A stretch of DNA of 64,000 nt, taken from positions 951,692 to 1,015,691 of the forward strand of contig CAJNDS010002301.1 in NCBI GenBank assembly GCA_905221605.1, in the 5' to 3' direction. How positions within the stretch are numbered: the first letter of the stretch is position 1; each line of letters starts with the position of its first letter. A program made the translations under genes and the position numbers. Source of the DNA: Symbiodinium natans. Its lineage: Eukaryota > Sar > Dinophyceae > Suessiales > Symbiodiniaceae. Shown here one piece after another: positions 52,554 through 63,114 of this stretch. The notes below the pieces were generated by a model that saw nothing but the letters and a program-made list of their open reading frames with translations, made no database searches and was not told where the DNA came from.

Positions 52554-54138
52554 CTGCGAATTTCCCTAAACCCTAAACTGAGGGGTTAGGGTTTAGGGTT
52601 TGGGGTTTAGGGTTTAGGCTTTATAGACATTGTAGGGTTTGGGTCCGAATAAGGTTTTGAACGAACGTTTTGAACGAACCGTTTTGAACGAAGCGCTTTG
52701 AACGAACGTTTGGTTTCGTTTCTTGTGTCTTGTTTTGGGGGGGAAGGGAGGGGAGGAGAGGGGAGAGGGAGGAGAGGGGAGGGGAGGAGAGGGGAGGAGA
52801 GGGGAGGAGGGGGGGAAGGGAGGGGGCACTGCGTTTTAAGTAAATTGAGCATTCGGCCTCCAGAGGTGTTCTGGATCAATATGCTTAAACTCAGCTAGAC
52901 AATTGACCTGGGAAATACAGAATGATACCACATGCAATTTCAATTTGTTTTGTCATGAGGGTTTAGGGTCTGAATCCGAGCTTGGGGGCTTGTTGGGCTT
53001 TGAGGGTTCCGTTCTCTGTTTGGGCTTGGCCCTTAACCCCACCCAAAGAACAACACAAAATGACAAGAACAGAAATACTGCATGAGCATGAAATCCACCA
53101 AAAAAACCTACCCAGTCTTCATGCAAAGGCTTCGAGCATCTCTCGATCTTCCAACCGCCCAAGCATCCTGCATTTCAAAAAGTCGACTTTTGCTAGGTGC
53201 CGGGGTGTTGCTTTCAACTCCCCGAGGCGTGAGCAGCCTTGTTCATGTTCTTGGTGCGCTTCCTTAGCAGCGGCTCAAGACTTCTGGGGTTTAGGGCTTA
53301 GTCTTTAGGGTTTTGTCTTTAGGGTTTAGGGTTTAGGGAGGGAAAACCCTGCAGGCTGGACCTGTGATGGATTTGGAACCCTGCACAGATAGCAATGGGC
53401 GTTGTAGGGCTAGAGAGGGATTCGCACTGGGCCGATAGAGCATGAAAGCCTGGCCTAAGTCGTTCTTGCCTCCCCCAAGCCCCAAACAATAAACCGAGGC
53501 GACCACGGGATTATGTGTTAGGGCTCTGCGGTTGGTGGCTGTAGGGTTTGGCTGGGGGGGCTTTTGGGGTTCAGGGTTCGCAGGGGGCTTTCAGGGTTCG
53601 GGGTGTAGGATTCGAGAAGCTGAGAGCTGAACTATGCTACCATCATTGAGTATGTAGCCGAGTCTCTTGTCGTGCAACTCCCTCCCGCGCAGCTCCTGTC
53701 AAGACGCCCCGAAGAATGCCCGTAAGTCTAGTTGGGGGTCTCTGAAAATTGGTAGAAGAAGGAATCGTGTGTTTTTGGGTCATATTCTACTTGTTGCTTG
53801 GGAGCAACCACCCCGCACTAGCAGGAACCCAGACCTAGCCCTGTACCCCAAAAAGCAATGCCGTCAGGGTTTAGGGTTTAGGGTTTATAAGTTATGGGTG
53901 TAGGGTTTAGGGTTTAGGGTTTAGGGTTTAGGGCCTAGGGTTTAGGGTTTAGGGTTTAGGGAATCAAAAAGCCCTCCAAGACCTCGGGCTTAGGTTTTAG
54001 GGCTTATGGCCCCGTCTCGGGCTTCTGAGGCTTTGTTGATGCTTTTGGCTCCAGCCCCTGTTTCCTCAATGCCAGAAGCTGAAGAACAAGGCAACAGAAA
54101 CCCCAAACCCTAAACCTTAAACCCTAAACCCTCTTCAC

Positions 54139-54209
54139 CCCCTGCATCTGCCACAAAAGCCGGAGAAGTCTGCCTGCAGGCGCATCAGCCACTTCATGAC
54201 CTCCTCGTC
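54139..54209 (-). CDS. Exon-like island DEEVMKWLMRLQADFSGFCG
   Basis: Minus strand: GTGACAG|G acceptor, reading DEEVMKWLMRLQADFSGFCG then RCR, with a GTGAAG donor. Same upstream gene series as the 50-52 kb coiled-coil exons. Confidence 0.55.
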
Positions 54210-54273
54210 CTGTCACAGGGAGAAGCTACGTACTCATCCCTGTGAGCTGAAAGGCCCAAACAGACTCTTCCCC

Positions 54274-54527
54274 GTATTACCATCAGTAAGAAATATTGAT
54301 GAAGAAAATATTAAAAAAATGATAATAATGATGATAAATATATATTTGTTGGCATGGATGATGGTTCATTAATAGAAGGTAAATTAATAATTGATAATGG
54401 TTTAATAAAGATAACAAATTATAAAAGATTACCACTTGGTACACAACCAGTAAGATTAATACCCTTTGTATGTAATAATATAATGTATATTTTTGGTGGT
54501 TGTGATAGACCAACAGTTCTTAATGAG
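54274..54527 (+). pseudogene. AT-rich DDB1-like coding fragment (foreign-looking)
   Basis: About 250 bp of very AT-rich sequence in GC-rich surroundings. From 54315 the plus frame reads NDNNDDKYIFVGMDDGSLIE, then LPLGTQPVRLIP and IFGGCDRPTVLNE. The LGTQP and DRPTV words, with their spacing after DGSL, are those of DDB1 (UV-damaged DNA-binding protein 1, the Cullin4 adaptor; animal form LGTQPTVL and ACSDRPTV). The preceding piece, VLPSVRNIDEENIKK, is in another frame: a TAA at 54312-54314 and a 7-A run suggest a one-base frameshift. It starts and stops abruptly, with codon use wholly unlike the neighbouring exons. It may be a transferred fragment, a pseudogene piece or an assembly chimera. Confidence 0.7.
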
Positions 54528-54649
54528 AGCCTCAGGGGTAACTTCCTGGGGAAGGCAGAATAGGCGGGGTTTGGGAATTTGGGGTGTGGGAGTTTGGCAT
54601 CATGTAGGGCTACTGCCCATCAAAGGTTGGTGGACGTAGGGTTGGGCGC

Positions 54650-54764
54650 GGTCGACTGCTTCGCTGAGGACTTAGGGGGCGCAGAGCGAGTCCTTGTCTT
54701 GCTCATGCTCCGTGAGGCCCTCTGCCTGAAGATGCAGGACACGGCCCCGGTGTTCGAGCTTTAA
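54650..54764 (+). CDS. Ambiguous exon-like island
   Basis: The plus frame reads LMLREALCLKMQDTAPVFEL then TAA; a minus frame after CATCTTCAG|G reads AEGLTEHEQDKDSLCAP. Both look protein-like. GC-rich and flanked by telomere-like repeats, so probably exonic, but strand and frame are undecided. Confidence 0.3.
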
Positions 54765-55142
54765 AGAACCCCAATATCCACAGACCCAGTCCACCGAAAA
54801 CCCTAAACCCTAAATCCTAAAACCCTAAACCCTAATCCCTAAACCCTAAACCCTAAACTATAAACTATAAACTAAGAAAGTGGGACAGAACGTGAAGGAT
54901 GTTGCGAACAGGCGGCTGCCATCGACGGCCTAAAGAGACCAGGCCCGAAGGGATTAGAACTCCGCAGCACACGACATTCTGTTGACCGGATCACACCCCT
55001 CCCCTGGCGCAGAACCTAAGCTGAAAGTGATTATGAGCCCCCCCCCCCCCGGCAGGATTCTTAGTAGTCGCCTACAGCACAGAGCCCGTTTTTAGGGAGC
55101 CCGATACGCCCTAAACTCCCAACCCTCAACAAGCCTCACCTC

Positions 55143-55195
55143 AATGAAGCCACGCCTTCAAGTAGGCCTTGCGCTCGGCAACTTGAACAAGAAGC
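55143..55195 (-). CDS. Exon-like island LLVQVAERKAYLKAWLH
   Basis: Minus strand: TCTCAG|G acceptor, 17 codons LLVQVAERKAYLKAWLH. A GA donor (CATT|GAGG) avoids the TGA that reading on would give. Helical; fits the coiled-coil series. Confidence 0.6.
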
Positions 55196-55286
55196 CTGAG
55201 ACTTAAGTAACACATGCGTGGTGTCTGGGGTTTAGAGGGTAGCGGGTTTAGGATACGGTTCGTCAAGGTTGGTGCCCCTAAGAAAC

Positions 55287-55392
55287 GGTTTAGGGTTTAG
55301 GGTTTAGGGTTTAGGGTTTAGGGTTTAGGGTTTAGGGTTTAGGGTTTAGGGTTTAGGGTTTAGGGTTTAGGGTTTAGGGTTTAGGGTTTACC
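55287..55392. repeat. TTTAGGG array
   Basis: Fifteen almost perfect heptamers. Confidence 0.97.
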
Positions 55393-55426
55393 CCCCCCCC
55401 TCTTCCCCTTTCCGCGCCCCCGCAGT

Positions 55427-55510
55427 CCTGAAAGGAGGCGCGCCATCAACTACGCCAAGGACCCTACGCCGTCTATCTTTTCAAACCCGAATACCAAGAA
55501 CTGGGATTAA
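55427..55510 (+). CDS. Possible 3' terminal exon on plus (strand uncertain)
   Basis: After a pyrimidine-rich CCCCCGCAG site, the plus frame reads PERRRAINYAKDPTPSIFSN then PNTKNWD and TAA. On minus, CCCAG then FLVFGFEKIDG and a GTAGGG donor is also possible. If plus is right, a gene ends here on the strand opposite its neighbours. Confidence 0.35.
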   Translation, partial: PERRRAINYAKDPTPSIFSNPNTKNWD

Positions 55511-56112
55511 CCCTAAACCCTAAACCCAAAACCCTAAACCCTATAAACCCTAAACCCTAAACCCTAAACCCTTGGACCTGGTGTGCACTCCGTGGGTTTA
55601 TTCTTCACCGGGCGGGGAAGCCCTCAGCCTGAAGCCCATGGTTCCCACCCTAAGCACCAAGCTGCAAGCCCTCAGCCCTGAACCCGAAATCCCAAACCCT
55701 GAGTCCTGGACCCCCGACCCTAAACCCCGTGAGCCCGCTCAGGGCTGGGATTTGGGGATTCCACTTTCTTCGGAGTTTTTCGGCCGCTGAGCTTAGTGCC
55801 GAGCCCATTTGGGGCTTAAGGGTAACAGGGTCTAGGGGTTTAGGTGCTTAGGGTTTAGGGTTCAGGGGTTCTCAGACCCCAAACACACCGAACACACACC
55901 TCAAGCCTTCAGCAGCGGACAAACAACACGAAACCCGAGTTGACTCGACTGACAGGCCTGTCCGACACTCCTCAAGCTCCTAAAGTTCGGTTCACCCGCA
56001 CCCTAAACCCTAAACCCTAGACCCTAAACCCTAAACCCTAAACCCTAAACCCTAAACCCCTCAATCCAGCAACCAAAAAAAGGCACGGACAGACATGTTC
56101 AGCAAACTCTAC

Positions 56113-56148
56113 CTGCAGTGCAAGCTCATTCAAGCCAGGAGACTTCTC
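56113..56148 (-). CDS. Exon-like island EKSPGLNELALQ
   Basis: Minus strand: GCTAAG|G acceptor, 12 codons EKSPGLNELALQ, canonical CAG|GTAGAG donor. The right-most exon of the upstream series I can see. Confidence 0.55.
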
Positions 56149-56735
56149 CTTAGCTTCATGCATTTTATGGTTTCGGGTTTAGGGTTAGGGTTTTAGAGGT
56201 ATCTTAGCCCACCGATGCTGAGTTTTGGAACTTTGCAATGGATGCAAAGGCGAGCCCGTGGCAAGGCAGACTTGGCTATTAATTAGGGCCTGGGAGCTTG
56301 GATTCCAAACCCTAAGCCCGAAACCCTGATTTTTGGGGTGCGAACAGTCGCTCCAAAGGCAAGGTAGCCGTAGCTGTAGGGGTTTTTCCTGGATCCCTTG
56401 CAGCCCCTAAGGTGCTTTGAAATCCCGAACCTTTGCACAGCAGTTTGACAAACTCCTTAAAGGGATGCGTCGGTTTAGGGTTTAGGGCTTGCCTATCTGC
56501 AGAAACCCTTCCTCACGTCATGCTCATGTTCCTGGGACGGCTTTGCCACGCGTTCCTTCCCCCACACCTAATGAAACTCCCAAACCCTGCACCCCCAACC
56601 GTACAAACCCTAAACTGAAGGAATAAACCCCTGGTCCTGACCCCCCCTCAACAGCCCCCTCCCTAAACCGGCGGGTGTTTTTTTTTTTTAAGGTGTGGCT
56701 CGGACGCCTTTTTTTAAAAGGTGTGGCTCAGCTTG

Positions 56736-57264
56736 GCTTCGCAAATACTGTAAATAGCAGCTTTTCTGCGTTGTCAGAGGCTGCAAATACTGTAAATAGC
56801 AGCATGTCTGCGTTGTCAGAGGCTTCAAATACTATAAATAGCAGCATTTCTGCGTTGTCAGAGGCTGCAAATACTGTAAATAGCAGCATTTCTGCGTTGT
56901 CAGAGGCTGCAAATACTGTAAATAGCAGCATTTCTGCGTTGTCAAAGGCTGCAAATTCTGCACCAACACTATAAATAGCAGCATTTCTGCGTTGTCAGAA
57001 GCTTCCAAGACTGTTGTCAGCGGCTTCCAATACTGTAAGTAGCAGCATTTCTACGTAGTCAGAAGCTTCAAATACTGTAAATAGCAGAATTTCTGCGTTG
57101 CGCTGGCTGCAAATACTGTACGTAGCAGCATTTCTGACACAAAATGTATATAGCAGCATTTCTGGGTTTCTCAGACGCTGCAACGAAGGGCATTAAATAG
57201 CAGCATTTCTGTGTTTTCAGAGGCTTCAGATACTGTAAATGACAGCATTTCTGCGTTGTCAGAC
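56736..57264. repeat. 42 bp minisatellite (about 12 copies)
   Basis: The unit contains ACTGTAAATAGCAGC and TTTCTGCGTTGTCAGAG. The first six copies are nearly identical; later ones carry deletions and substitutions. Because 42 is a multiple of 3, a plus frame stays open for about 100 codons (ANTVNSSISALSE repeats); I regard that as a consequence of unit length. Confidence 0.95.
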
Positions 57265-57285
57265 ATATGTATATATGTATATGTA

Positions 57286-57322
<37 letters not shown>

Positions 57323-57562
57323 GCATATATGTATATATCTGTATATATGTGTATATGTATATATGTATATATGTATATATGTATATATGTATATATGTAT
57401 ATATATATGTATATATGTATATATGTATATGTATATATGTATATATGTATATATGTATATATGTATATATGTATATATGTATATATGTATATATGTATAT
57501 ATGTATATATGTATATATGTATATATGTATATATGTATATATGTATATATGTATATATGTAT
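57265..57562. repeat. (TATATG)n-type array
   Basis: About 300 bp of ATATGTAT repeats. Tyr/Ile/Cys/Met frames on both strands are artefacts. It marks the change to AT-richer DNA. Confidence 0.98.
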
Positions 57563-58772
57563 GAGCCTGAGACCTTTCGGGTTCTTTTGGCTTACTTTTT
57601 ATAAGTGTATTAAAAAATAATAGTATAAATCTATATATTAGAATAAGCATGCTTTGCCAATAGACTTTTCATCATGCGATACAGCTACTCAGCGGCTCCG
57701 GTACGTATGCAGTCAAAGCTCAAGCAGCAGAGAAAACACAGCCAGAAAATCTACTATAAAACCCTAAGCTTCAAACTATAAACCTTAAACTTATCTTCTC
57801 TGCAAGCTTCGGCACGCAGGCTGCAGGAAGCTGCAGCTTCTCTAAGCTCTGGTAGCCAGTTACGCTGAAAATTAAGGTCTAAGATTTATGGTTTAAAATT
57901 TTTGGTTTAATGTTTAGAGTTTAATGTTTTTTTAAAAAAGTACGGTTTCAGGTTTCATGTATTACAATCATGGATGGCAGCTACTAGAGTTTAGGATCGG
58001 ATGTCTATAGCTCAGGGATTTACTTTGACCCACCTGTTCACCCGCCTTCCATGTTTTCTTTTGTAATTTGAGAGGGGGGGCGGGGTACCTGATTTTCCTG
58101 ATGCACCACTACAGTGACCACAAAAACTGCTTCAGGCCTTTGCGTTCAGAGCTGGAGTTTTAGGGCTTAGGGTTTAGGGCTTATGCTTTAAGGTTTAGGG
58201 CTTAAAGATGGTTGCCAAGGGAATTGATTCCTACAAGTGGCTTGGATTAGCTGCACTCCGCGCGCACGGACTGGGAGCTGCAAATGCCCCACGTGTTCAT
58301 CGCAAGCTTACCTTGTTTATGGTTTAGGGTTTAGGGTTTAGGATCATACCCGAAACCCGATGTTACGAAAGAAAGTCCAAGAAGAAGATCCCAAACCATT
58401 GCTAATTCGTAATTCTGCCCGAAACCCACAACGCCAGACCTCAACCAGGTGAGTCTACGCAGATCTTCGTCATATGACCTATTAGTGACAGTTACAAATT
58501 TGAGGAGTTACGCATGTTTTAAGGAAAAAATGGGGATTTGACTTGTCAAGATTAGGCACGTCTGCGTGCGTCGGACAAACCCTAAAGACCCTTAGATCTG
58601 TGATACGACACTAAACCCTAAGCCCGGAGCCTAGACAGATATAATACAGGATGCTAGCAACGGCAAAGGAATATAACAGAATCGAATGAAGCAGATGAAA
58701 AAAATACGCTTGGACAGGCATTAGGGGTACGATGCCCCGGTGGCATGAGCTCCGGCGTCGTTGTGGGCGCAC
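57563..58772. other. AT-richer interval, no supported gene
   Basis: Sparse, decayed telomere-like words (for example 58160-58210, 58318-58345). No exon I can defend. Confidence 0.5.
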
Positions 58773-58828
58773 CTAGTCGAGCAGTGTTATGAGCGCGTCT
58801 TCTGTCAAAGTGTCTTTGACACCGGACG
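58773..58828 (-). CDS. Terminal exon-like segment SGVKDTLTEDALITLLD, stop
   Basis: Minus strand: CTTACAG acceptor, then SGVKDTLTEDALITLLD and TAG. Acidic helix ending in a stop, so probably the last exon of a gene. EF-hand-type helices look like this, but there is no loop here. Confidence 0.45.
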
Positions 58829-59324
58829 CTGTAAGTCTAAAGGCTCTGTAGGGCCAACTACCAGAGCACAAGATGATATACAAACAACAAAACCATAAAC
58901 CCTAAACCCTCTGCGCCTAACTAGTACCTAAAAACTGTTGGCACCTAGAGGCAGAGCCAGCTGCTTGTGCCCACTGGCTGACTGATCCGCCTCATATGGC
59001 ACAACTACTGTCCAGAGATCTGAACACCTTGATCTTGATGACTCTTCAATAAACCCTCAAACATCAGTTTGCTTGGCAAGTTGATTTGCTTGAAGGGGTT
59101 TATAAGGAGCATCGCCTGAGAAAACTTATAGCATGACACGTTCAAAACAATCTAAATGAAATATATATTGCAGAAAAGGAGCAAAGACTCATTTCCAGAT
59201 CACAGGTCAGGATAGACTTCTTCTTGAGGCAAAACCCGATGGAGTTCCCTGCACGTACGAAGATCAAAACATTATACAAAGAGAGTAAATAGAAGCCAGG
59301 CCACACTCATCGCGGCCATCATAC

Positions 59325-59372
59325 CAGTTGAAATTCTTGTCGTTTATGTCTGGATCCATCATATCGTCATGC
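59325..59372 (-). CDS. Exon-like segment HDDMMDPDINDKNFN
   Basis: Minus strand: CTGCAAG|G acceptor, reading HDDMMDPDINDKNFN, followed by a GTATGATG donor. The only open frame in this GC-richer island. Asp/Asn-rich; a calcium-binding loop is possible but the spacing is not canonical. Confidence 0.4.
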
Positions 59373-59886
59373 CTTGCAGCATATAGTCGATAACATGTCA
59401 TGCTTAAAGTTATTTGAAATAGGTGACAAAGCTCAACACTATACAAGAATTTACATTTTAAGACCTGCACGTCCAGAGAATGGCACAGTTTTCGTCCGCT
59501 GCATTTGACCTTAAAATTAAAACATGCATCCGTCAAACACATTAATATGGTCTAGAAGTATACTCAAGCCGTTACTCCATCTGGATCAACTTCTCGATGC
59601 TCTGGTTAACCACATAGGTTGACCTTGGAGCATACTTCTAAAAAAAGTGACGGTGTATAAACTTCTAAGTTTAGTATATTAAGCAAGCTGCTGAAATAGA
59701 CGCCAGTGATAAATGCCTGCAATCCTCGGCTGCTAGAAATTGCACTAGAAGCAAAAGTGTGCGCGCACAGCAAAGCAGTACAAACTAAGGTAGCAACTCC
59801 ACGTTCAGAAGACGCTGCGTCTGAACGAAATCATTTGCATGATACCTCGCAGATTTATTAACATATGATTGCCTTCATTTTTATTA

Positions 59887-59986
59887 TTATAAATCTGACA
59901 GCATATGTTCAAGATACGGTTGAAGGTCATCATGGACGTCAGCGCCGATGCCCTCGTGAACCGACATGATGTTCTTCTTGTGCGTC
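59887..59986 (-). CDS. Exon-like segment ending LQPYLEHMLSDL, stop
   Basis: Minus strand: TTTTGCAG|G acceptor, reading THKKNIMSVHEGIGADVHDD then LQPYLEHMLSDL and TAA. Clean coding appearance and a plausible C-terminus. Joins in phase to 60049 if the donor there is GA. Family not recognised. Confidence 0.5.
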
Positions 59987-60048
59987 CTGCAAAAGAAAGG
60001 AATGGATAAAGAAACTTACCTTAACCAATTTAATCATGTATGTCACTC

Positions 60049-60079
60049 CTCGTCAGGCGTCCATCAGAATCGACGAACC
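60049..60079 (-). CDS. Short exon with EF-hand-like loop FVDSDGRLTR
   Basis: Minus strand: TATAG|G acceptor, reading FVDSDGRLTR with EF-hand loop character (D-S-D-G-R-L). ACGAG|GAGTGAC would be a GA donor, giving LTRTHKKN with the next exon and an intron of about 60 nt. A GTAAGT further on is out of frame. Confidence 0.45.
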
Positions 60080-60349
60080 CTATACAGAACATGACATGTC
60101 ATTGTCGCAAATCTGCAATATATTAATTGACGTAAGATGCCAACAGCTTCTTGCGCGACGACGGCGTCCGTCTTGCTGTGTCCTGATATAGTCTAAAGTT
60201 TGTATACACAAAATAGAATAAGTACAATAACAATATTTAACATCAGGCCGGTACATGTCGTTGGCTTCGCAATCGATTGCCCTGTGCTGAGGAGTATACC
60301 TTGAAAAAGCAACAATATAAATAAGTTATCATTTCTATTGTTAATTTAC

Positions 60350-60426
60350 TTTTATAAATCTGGCAAAACATAAAGCTCGGGTACCCTTTCAAAAACTCTG
60401 CGGGTGTGATCACGGCGTCAGACGTC
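60350..60426 (-). CDS. Exon-like segment TSDAVITPAEFLKGYPSFMF
   Basis: Minus strand: TGAG|G acceptor, reading TSDAVITPAEFLKGYPSFMF; D.VIT..EF resembles the second half of an EF-hand. Donor GTAAAT. Probably the same gene as 59.9-60.1 kb. Confidence 0.45.
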
Positions 60427-60639
60427 CTCAGCACACTCATACACAGAATAAACACATATTATTTTGTCAGAAGCTGTTGTATGTGTTCAGTCAAGGCACA
60501 CGTCGGTTCGCCAGCGAGGGACACGCACCGCAGGTCCTCTTTGTTTTTTTTTATTTGTTTTTTTATAATATTATATTTTTGCTGAGCGGCGACTCGTAGA
60601 AGATGAGAAGGTCGGCGGCTCGGAGTCACTGCTCAACCT

Positions 60640-60900
60640 TATCTTTATTCTGGAGACAAGATTTTAAAAAGAAATAAGTAACACAGCTTAGACGCCCATC
60701 TTCATCCATCAACCACCGCATTTTTGACCAGCGCATAGTCGAAGACCTTGGAGTTAAGTTTTTATGCAAGGAGCCGCACGTGTATACGTTTGTCACATTA
60801 AAAGCTTTTGTGCTTCCGAAAGACATATGCTTCTCAATGCACCTGAGCACACTCCACATGCTCTGATAGCTTGTCCCTTGTTTGTATTAAACCTTCGCTA
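60640..60900 (-). CDS. Weak exon-like segments with EF-hand-like DEDGRLS
   Basis: Minus-strand islands read CIEKHMSFGSTKAFNVTN (followed by GTATACACG), VFDYALVKNA and MDEDGRLS. Together they suggest another EF-hand exon cluster, but frame joins are not resolved and the ends are approximate. Confidence 0.3.
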
Positions 60901-61349
60901 TGTCTGCCTGAGGTCTGAACGCAGTCGTATAAGCCTCAGCTCCACCAAAAACAATAGTACACTGGTCGCGTGAAAATTCATCCAAGTATCCTTGTACGAA
61001 TTTCGTTGATTTGGCGCAAGCTGCTTGAGCTTAAACATTGCGAGCAAGTAACAGAAAATACTTTCGCTATTACCCCAGACGGTTAGCGTCACATACGATG
61101 CTCTTGAGCTTGATTTAGGAGCAGACGGCTTCTGTCTTTTTCTGCGATGGACTAGTTCATGTGCGCAAGATGTCGGGAGACGCGGCGCGAGTCACCTCAG
61201 ATCCATAACACATGAAAGGATTCTGTAGCATACATGAGTCGTTCACAAGCTAGAGTGTGTCACTGTTACATACTAATTAAAATAAAAATAAAGAAACTGA
61301 TTTTTTGACTACATATGTATTTTATTCACTTCTACTACATTTCCCACAG

Positions 61350-61410
61350 GAACCCGACGAGTCTGAGCTTGTTGCGCCAAAGTTCATGACGAGAAGAGAT
61401 ATTCCTGCAG
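61350..61410 (+). CDS. Exon-like segment EPDESELVAPKFMTRRDIPA
   Basis: Plus strand: an excellent pyrimidine-rich tract ending TTTCCCACAG, then EPDESELVAPKFMTRRDIPA. A minus frame (SSRHELWRNKLRLVGFLWEM, stop) overlaps. The plus acceptor is the better signal, which would put this on the strand opposite its neighbours. Confidence 0.35.
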
Positions 61411-61915
61411 CAGTATTTATACTTCTCGCTAACTCCCACAAAGCACGCGTCCTTCGTCTCAAGTATGCCGCCGTCGTAGATTTGACGACCTCCGCACGAG
61501 CTTCATTAGCACTTCTAAACAACACAACACTGTTAAGTCGGGCTGCGTTGGGTGCATTCGACTTGCTTCCAGCCGTACGCAGAAGCCGCAGATGAACCTT
61601 ACTATGAGCTCGTAGCTGTGACTTGCTTGTAAAGTTACATAAGCAAGCACTTAAGTGTACTAAAAAGATCTGAGGCATCATCATGGACTGGGCGAAGGCA
61701 CTTCGCCCTGGAGCGCCCTGCATTACACGAATGAAAATAAGAGAGTGCGCGTTCAGTCAGAGTCTTCTGCACTGCCTTCATCACACCGTCAGACCGTGGC
61801 ACACGGCGGGTGCATTTCTCGCAGGTCGTGAGGACGTCGGCGTGGTTAAGTTGATGCCTTACACAAATGAGCATCTGAAAAGCATTAATTACACTTGTTT
61901 ATTAAAACTACACTC

Positions 61916-62381
61916 TTAAGCGAATGACCAGAGCTCCTTGAGCTCGCGGTACGACTGCACAACGGTCACCTGGCGACACTCAGACATAGTTTTAAATATA
62001 AATATACGATGATATTGGTTGCCATTGGCCTTTGTTTCACCGAAAGTGACCTTCTTGTCCTTCTTCTTCAGGACCGGCTTGACCTGCAACGTATACGGTT
62101 ACTACTGTATGTAAGCAGCAAAGTACGCATCGCCTCCGGAGTCGCAGAAGAAGCCGCCTCGCCGACAAATGAATCTTAAAAAAAAAACTGCAGGTGAATT
62201 TATTCGGCGCCTTCTCTCCGTCTCGAAGACGTTTCTGGAATTCCTAGGCCATGTACTATCTAACTTAATATATATACATATGCTCATATACATATACAAT
62301 TATCAGGCAAACTAAGAGCGTGGCCATCGCCCGGACATTTTTGCTCCATTTGGTGTGCGGGGACGGCTTGTTCTTGCCCAT
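61916..62381 (-). CDS. Small basic protein gene (multi-exon), unknown function
   Basis: Minus strand, start ATG at 62381: MGKNKPSPHTKWSKNVRAMA then TLL, then GTTTGCC donor (62313). Next a CCTAG|G exon, EFQKRLRDGEKAPNKFTC (62190-62243), then GTTGCAG|G and VKPVLKKKDKKVTFGETKAN then GNQYH (62008-62083), then VTVVQSYRELKELWSFA and TAA (61916-61969). The exons are lysine-rich and clearly coding in style, separated by short AT-rich introns, but the phase at two joins is unresolved. I do not recognise the protein. Confidence 0.5.
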
Positions 62382-63090
62382 TTTCCCTGCAGAGAAAAGG
62401 TGGAGTAGGTACATTCATTATGCATTAGCTAAGCAGAACAAAGAGACAAGCCTTCGGCGTATAGGAGAACCGCACGGAAAATAATTACGAGATCGTCTTG
62501 AGCATAAAGCTCATGATTCATGCATTCGCTCTTGACATACCATCTAGACTGTGCACATAAACGGATGACGTAACACATTTAAACACTTCAGGAGAGACAA
62601 CCTTCATCCACATGCAAAGCACAGAGCTTGTTCTAATCTGCTCGATATTATGAACTTCCTAACGGCTTTTAGTCTCAAAGTTCAGAGCATTCTAAATTCT
62701 GAACATGAAAACTTCAACTTTAAATCCTAAACCCTACACCTCAAACCTTAAGCACTAAACCATACCTTTAAAAATATATTCTCTTTTGTTTATGTTTTGA
62801 GCAATATCTGAAGTAAAGAATCATTGCATTTACCTCACGTACTGACATAAGCATATTTTGTATTTCTCACTGCTTAAAGGTTTAAAGTTTAGGGTTCAAG
62901 GTTCAAGGCGGTGGCTTTAAGGCTGGAGGTCTAGGTGTGAAAGAGTTCAAGCAAGCTACACCTCAGAGAAAACATGACTGTCTGGAAGTGAGAGCACACA
63001 AAGCCTTTTCCACACCTTCTGAAAATCCTCACGCCGGCTTCCATTCGGGCGTTCCCGCACCTTACAGGCAAGGGTTAGCTTGTAGTTGAA
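62382..63090. other. AT-rich interval with few features
   Basis: Mostly AT-rich sequence with traces of telomere-like words near 62725 and 62885. At about 62960-63090 a minus frame (HVFNYKLTLACK and RERPNGSRREDFQKVWKRL) could be an exon, but its splice sites are not convincing. Confidence 0.35.
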
Positions 63091-63114
63091 CACGTGATTT
63101 GTGCGGCCATAAAA

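Noticed and set aside
56675-56974. 99-codon ORF with 14-residue repeats
   Set aside because: The minisatellite unit is 42 bp, so any stop-free unit gives a long ORF; outside the near-identical copies the frame breaks.
57211-57620. Long ORFs of Tyr/Ile/Cys/Met repeats on both strands
   Set aside because: Products of the TATATG array; open in several frames at once.
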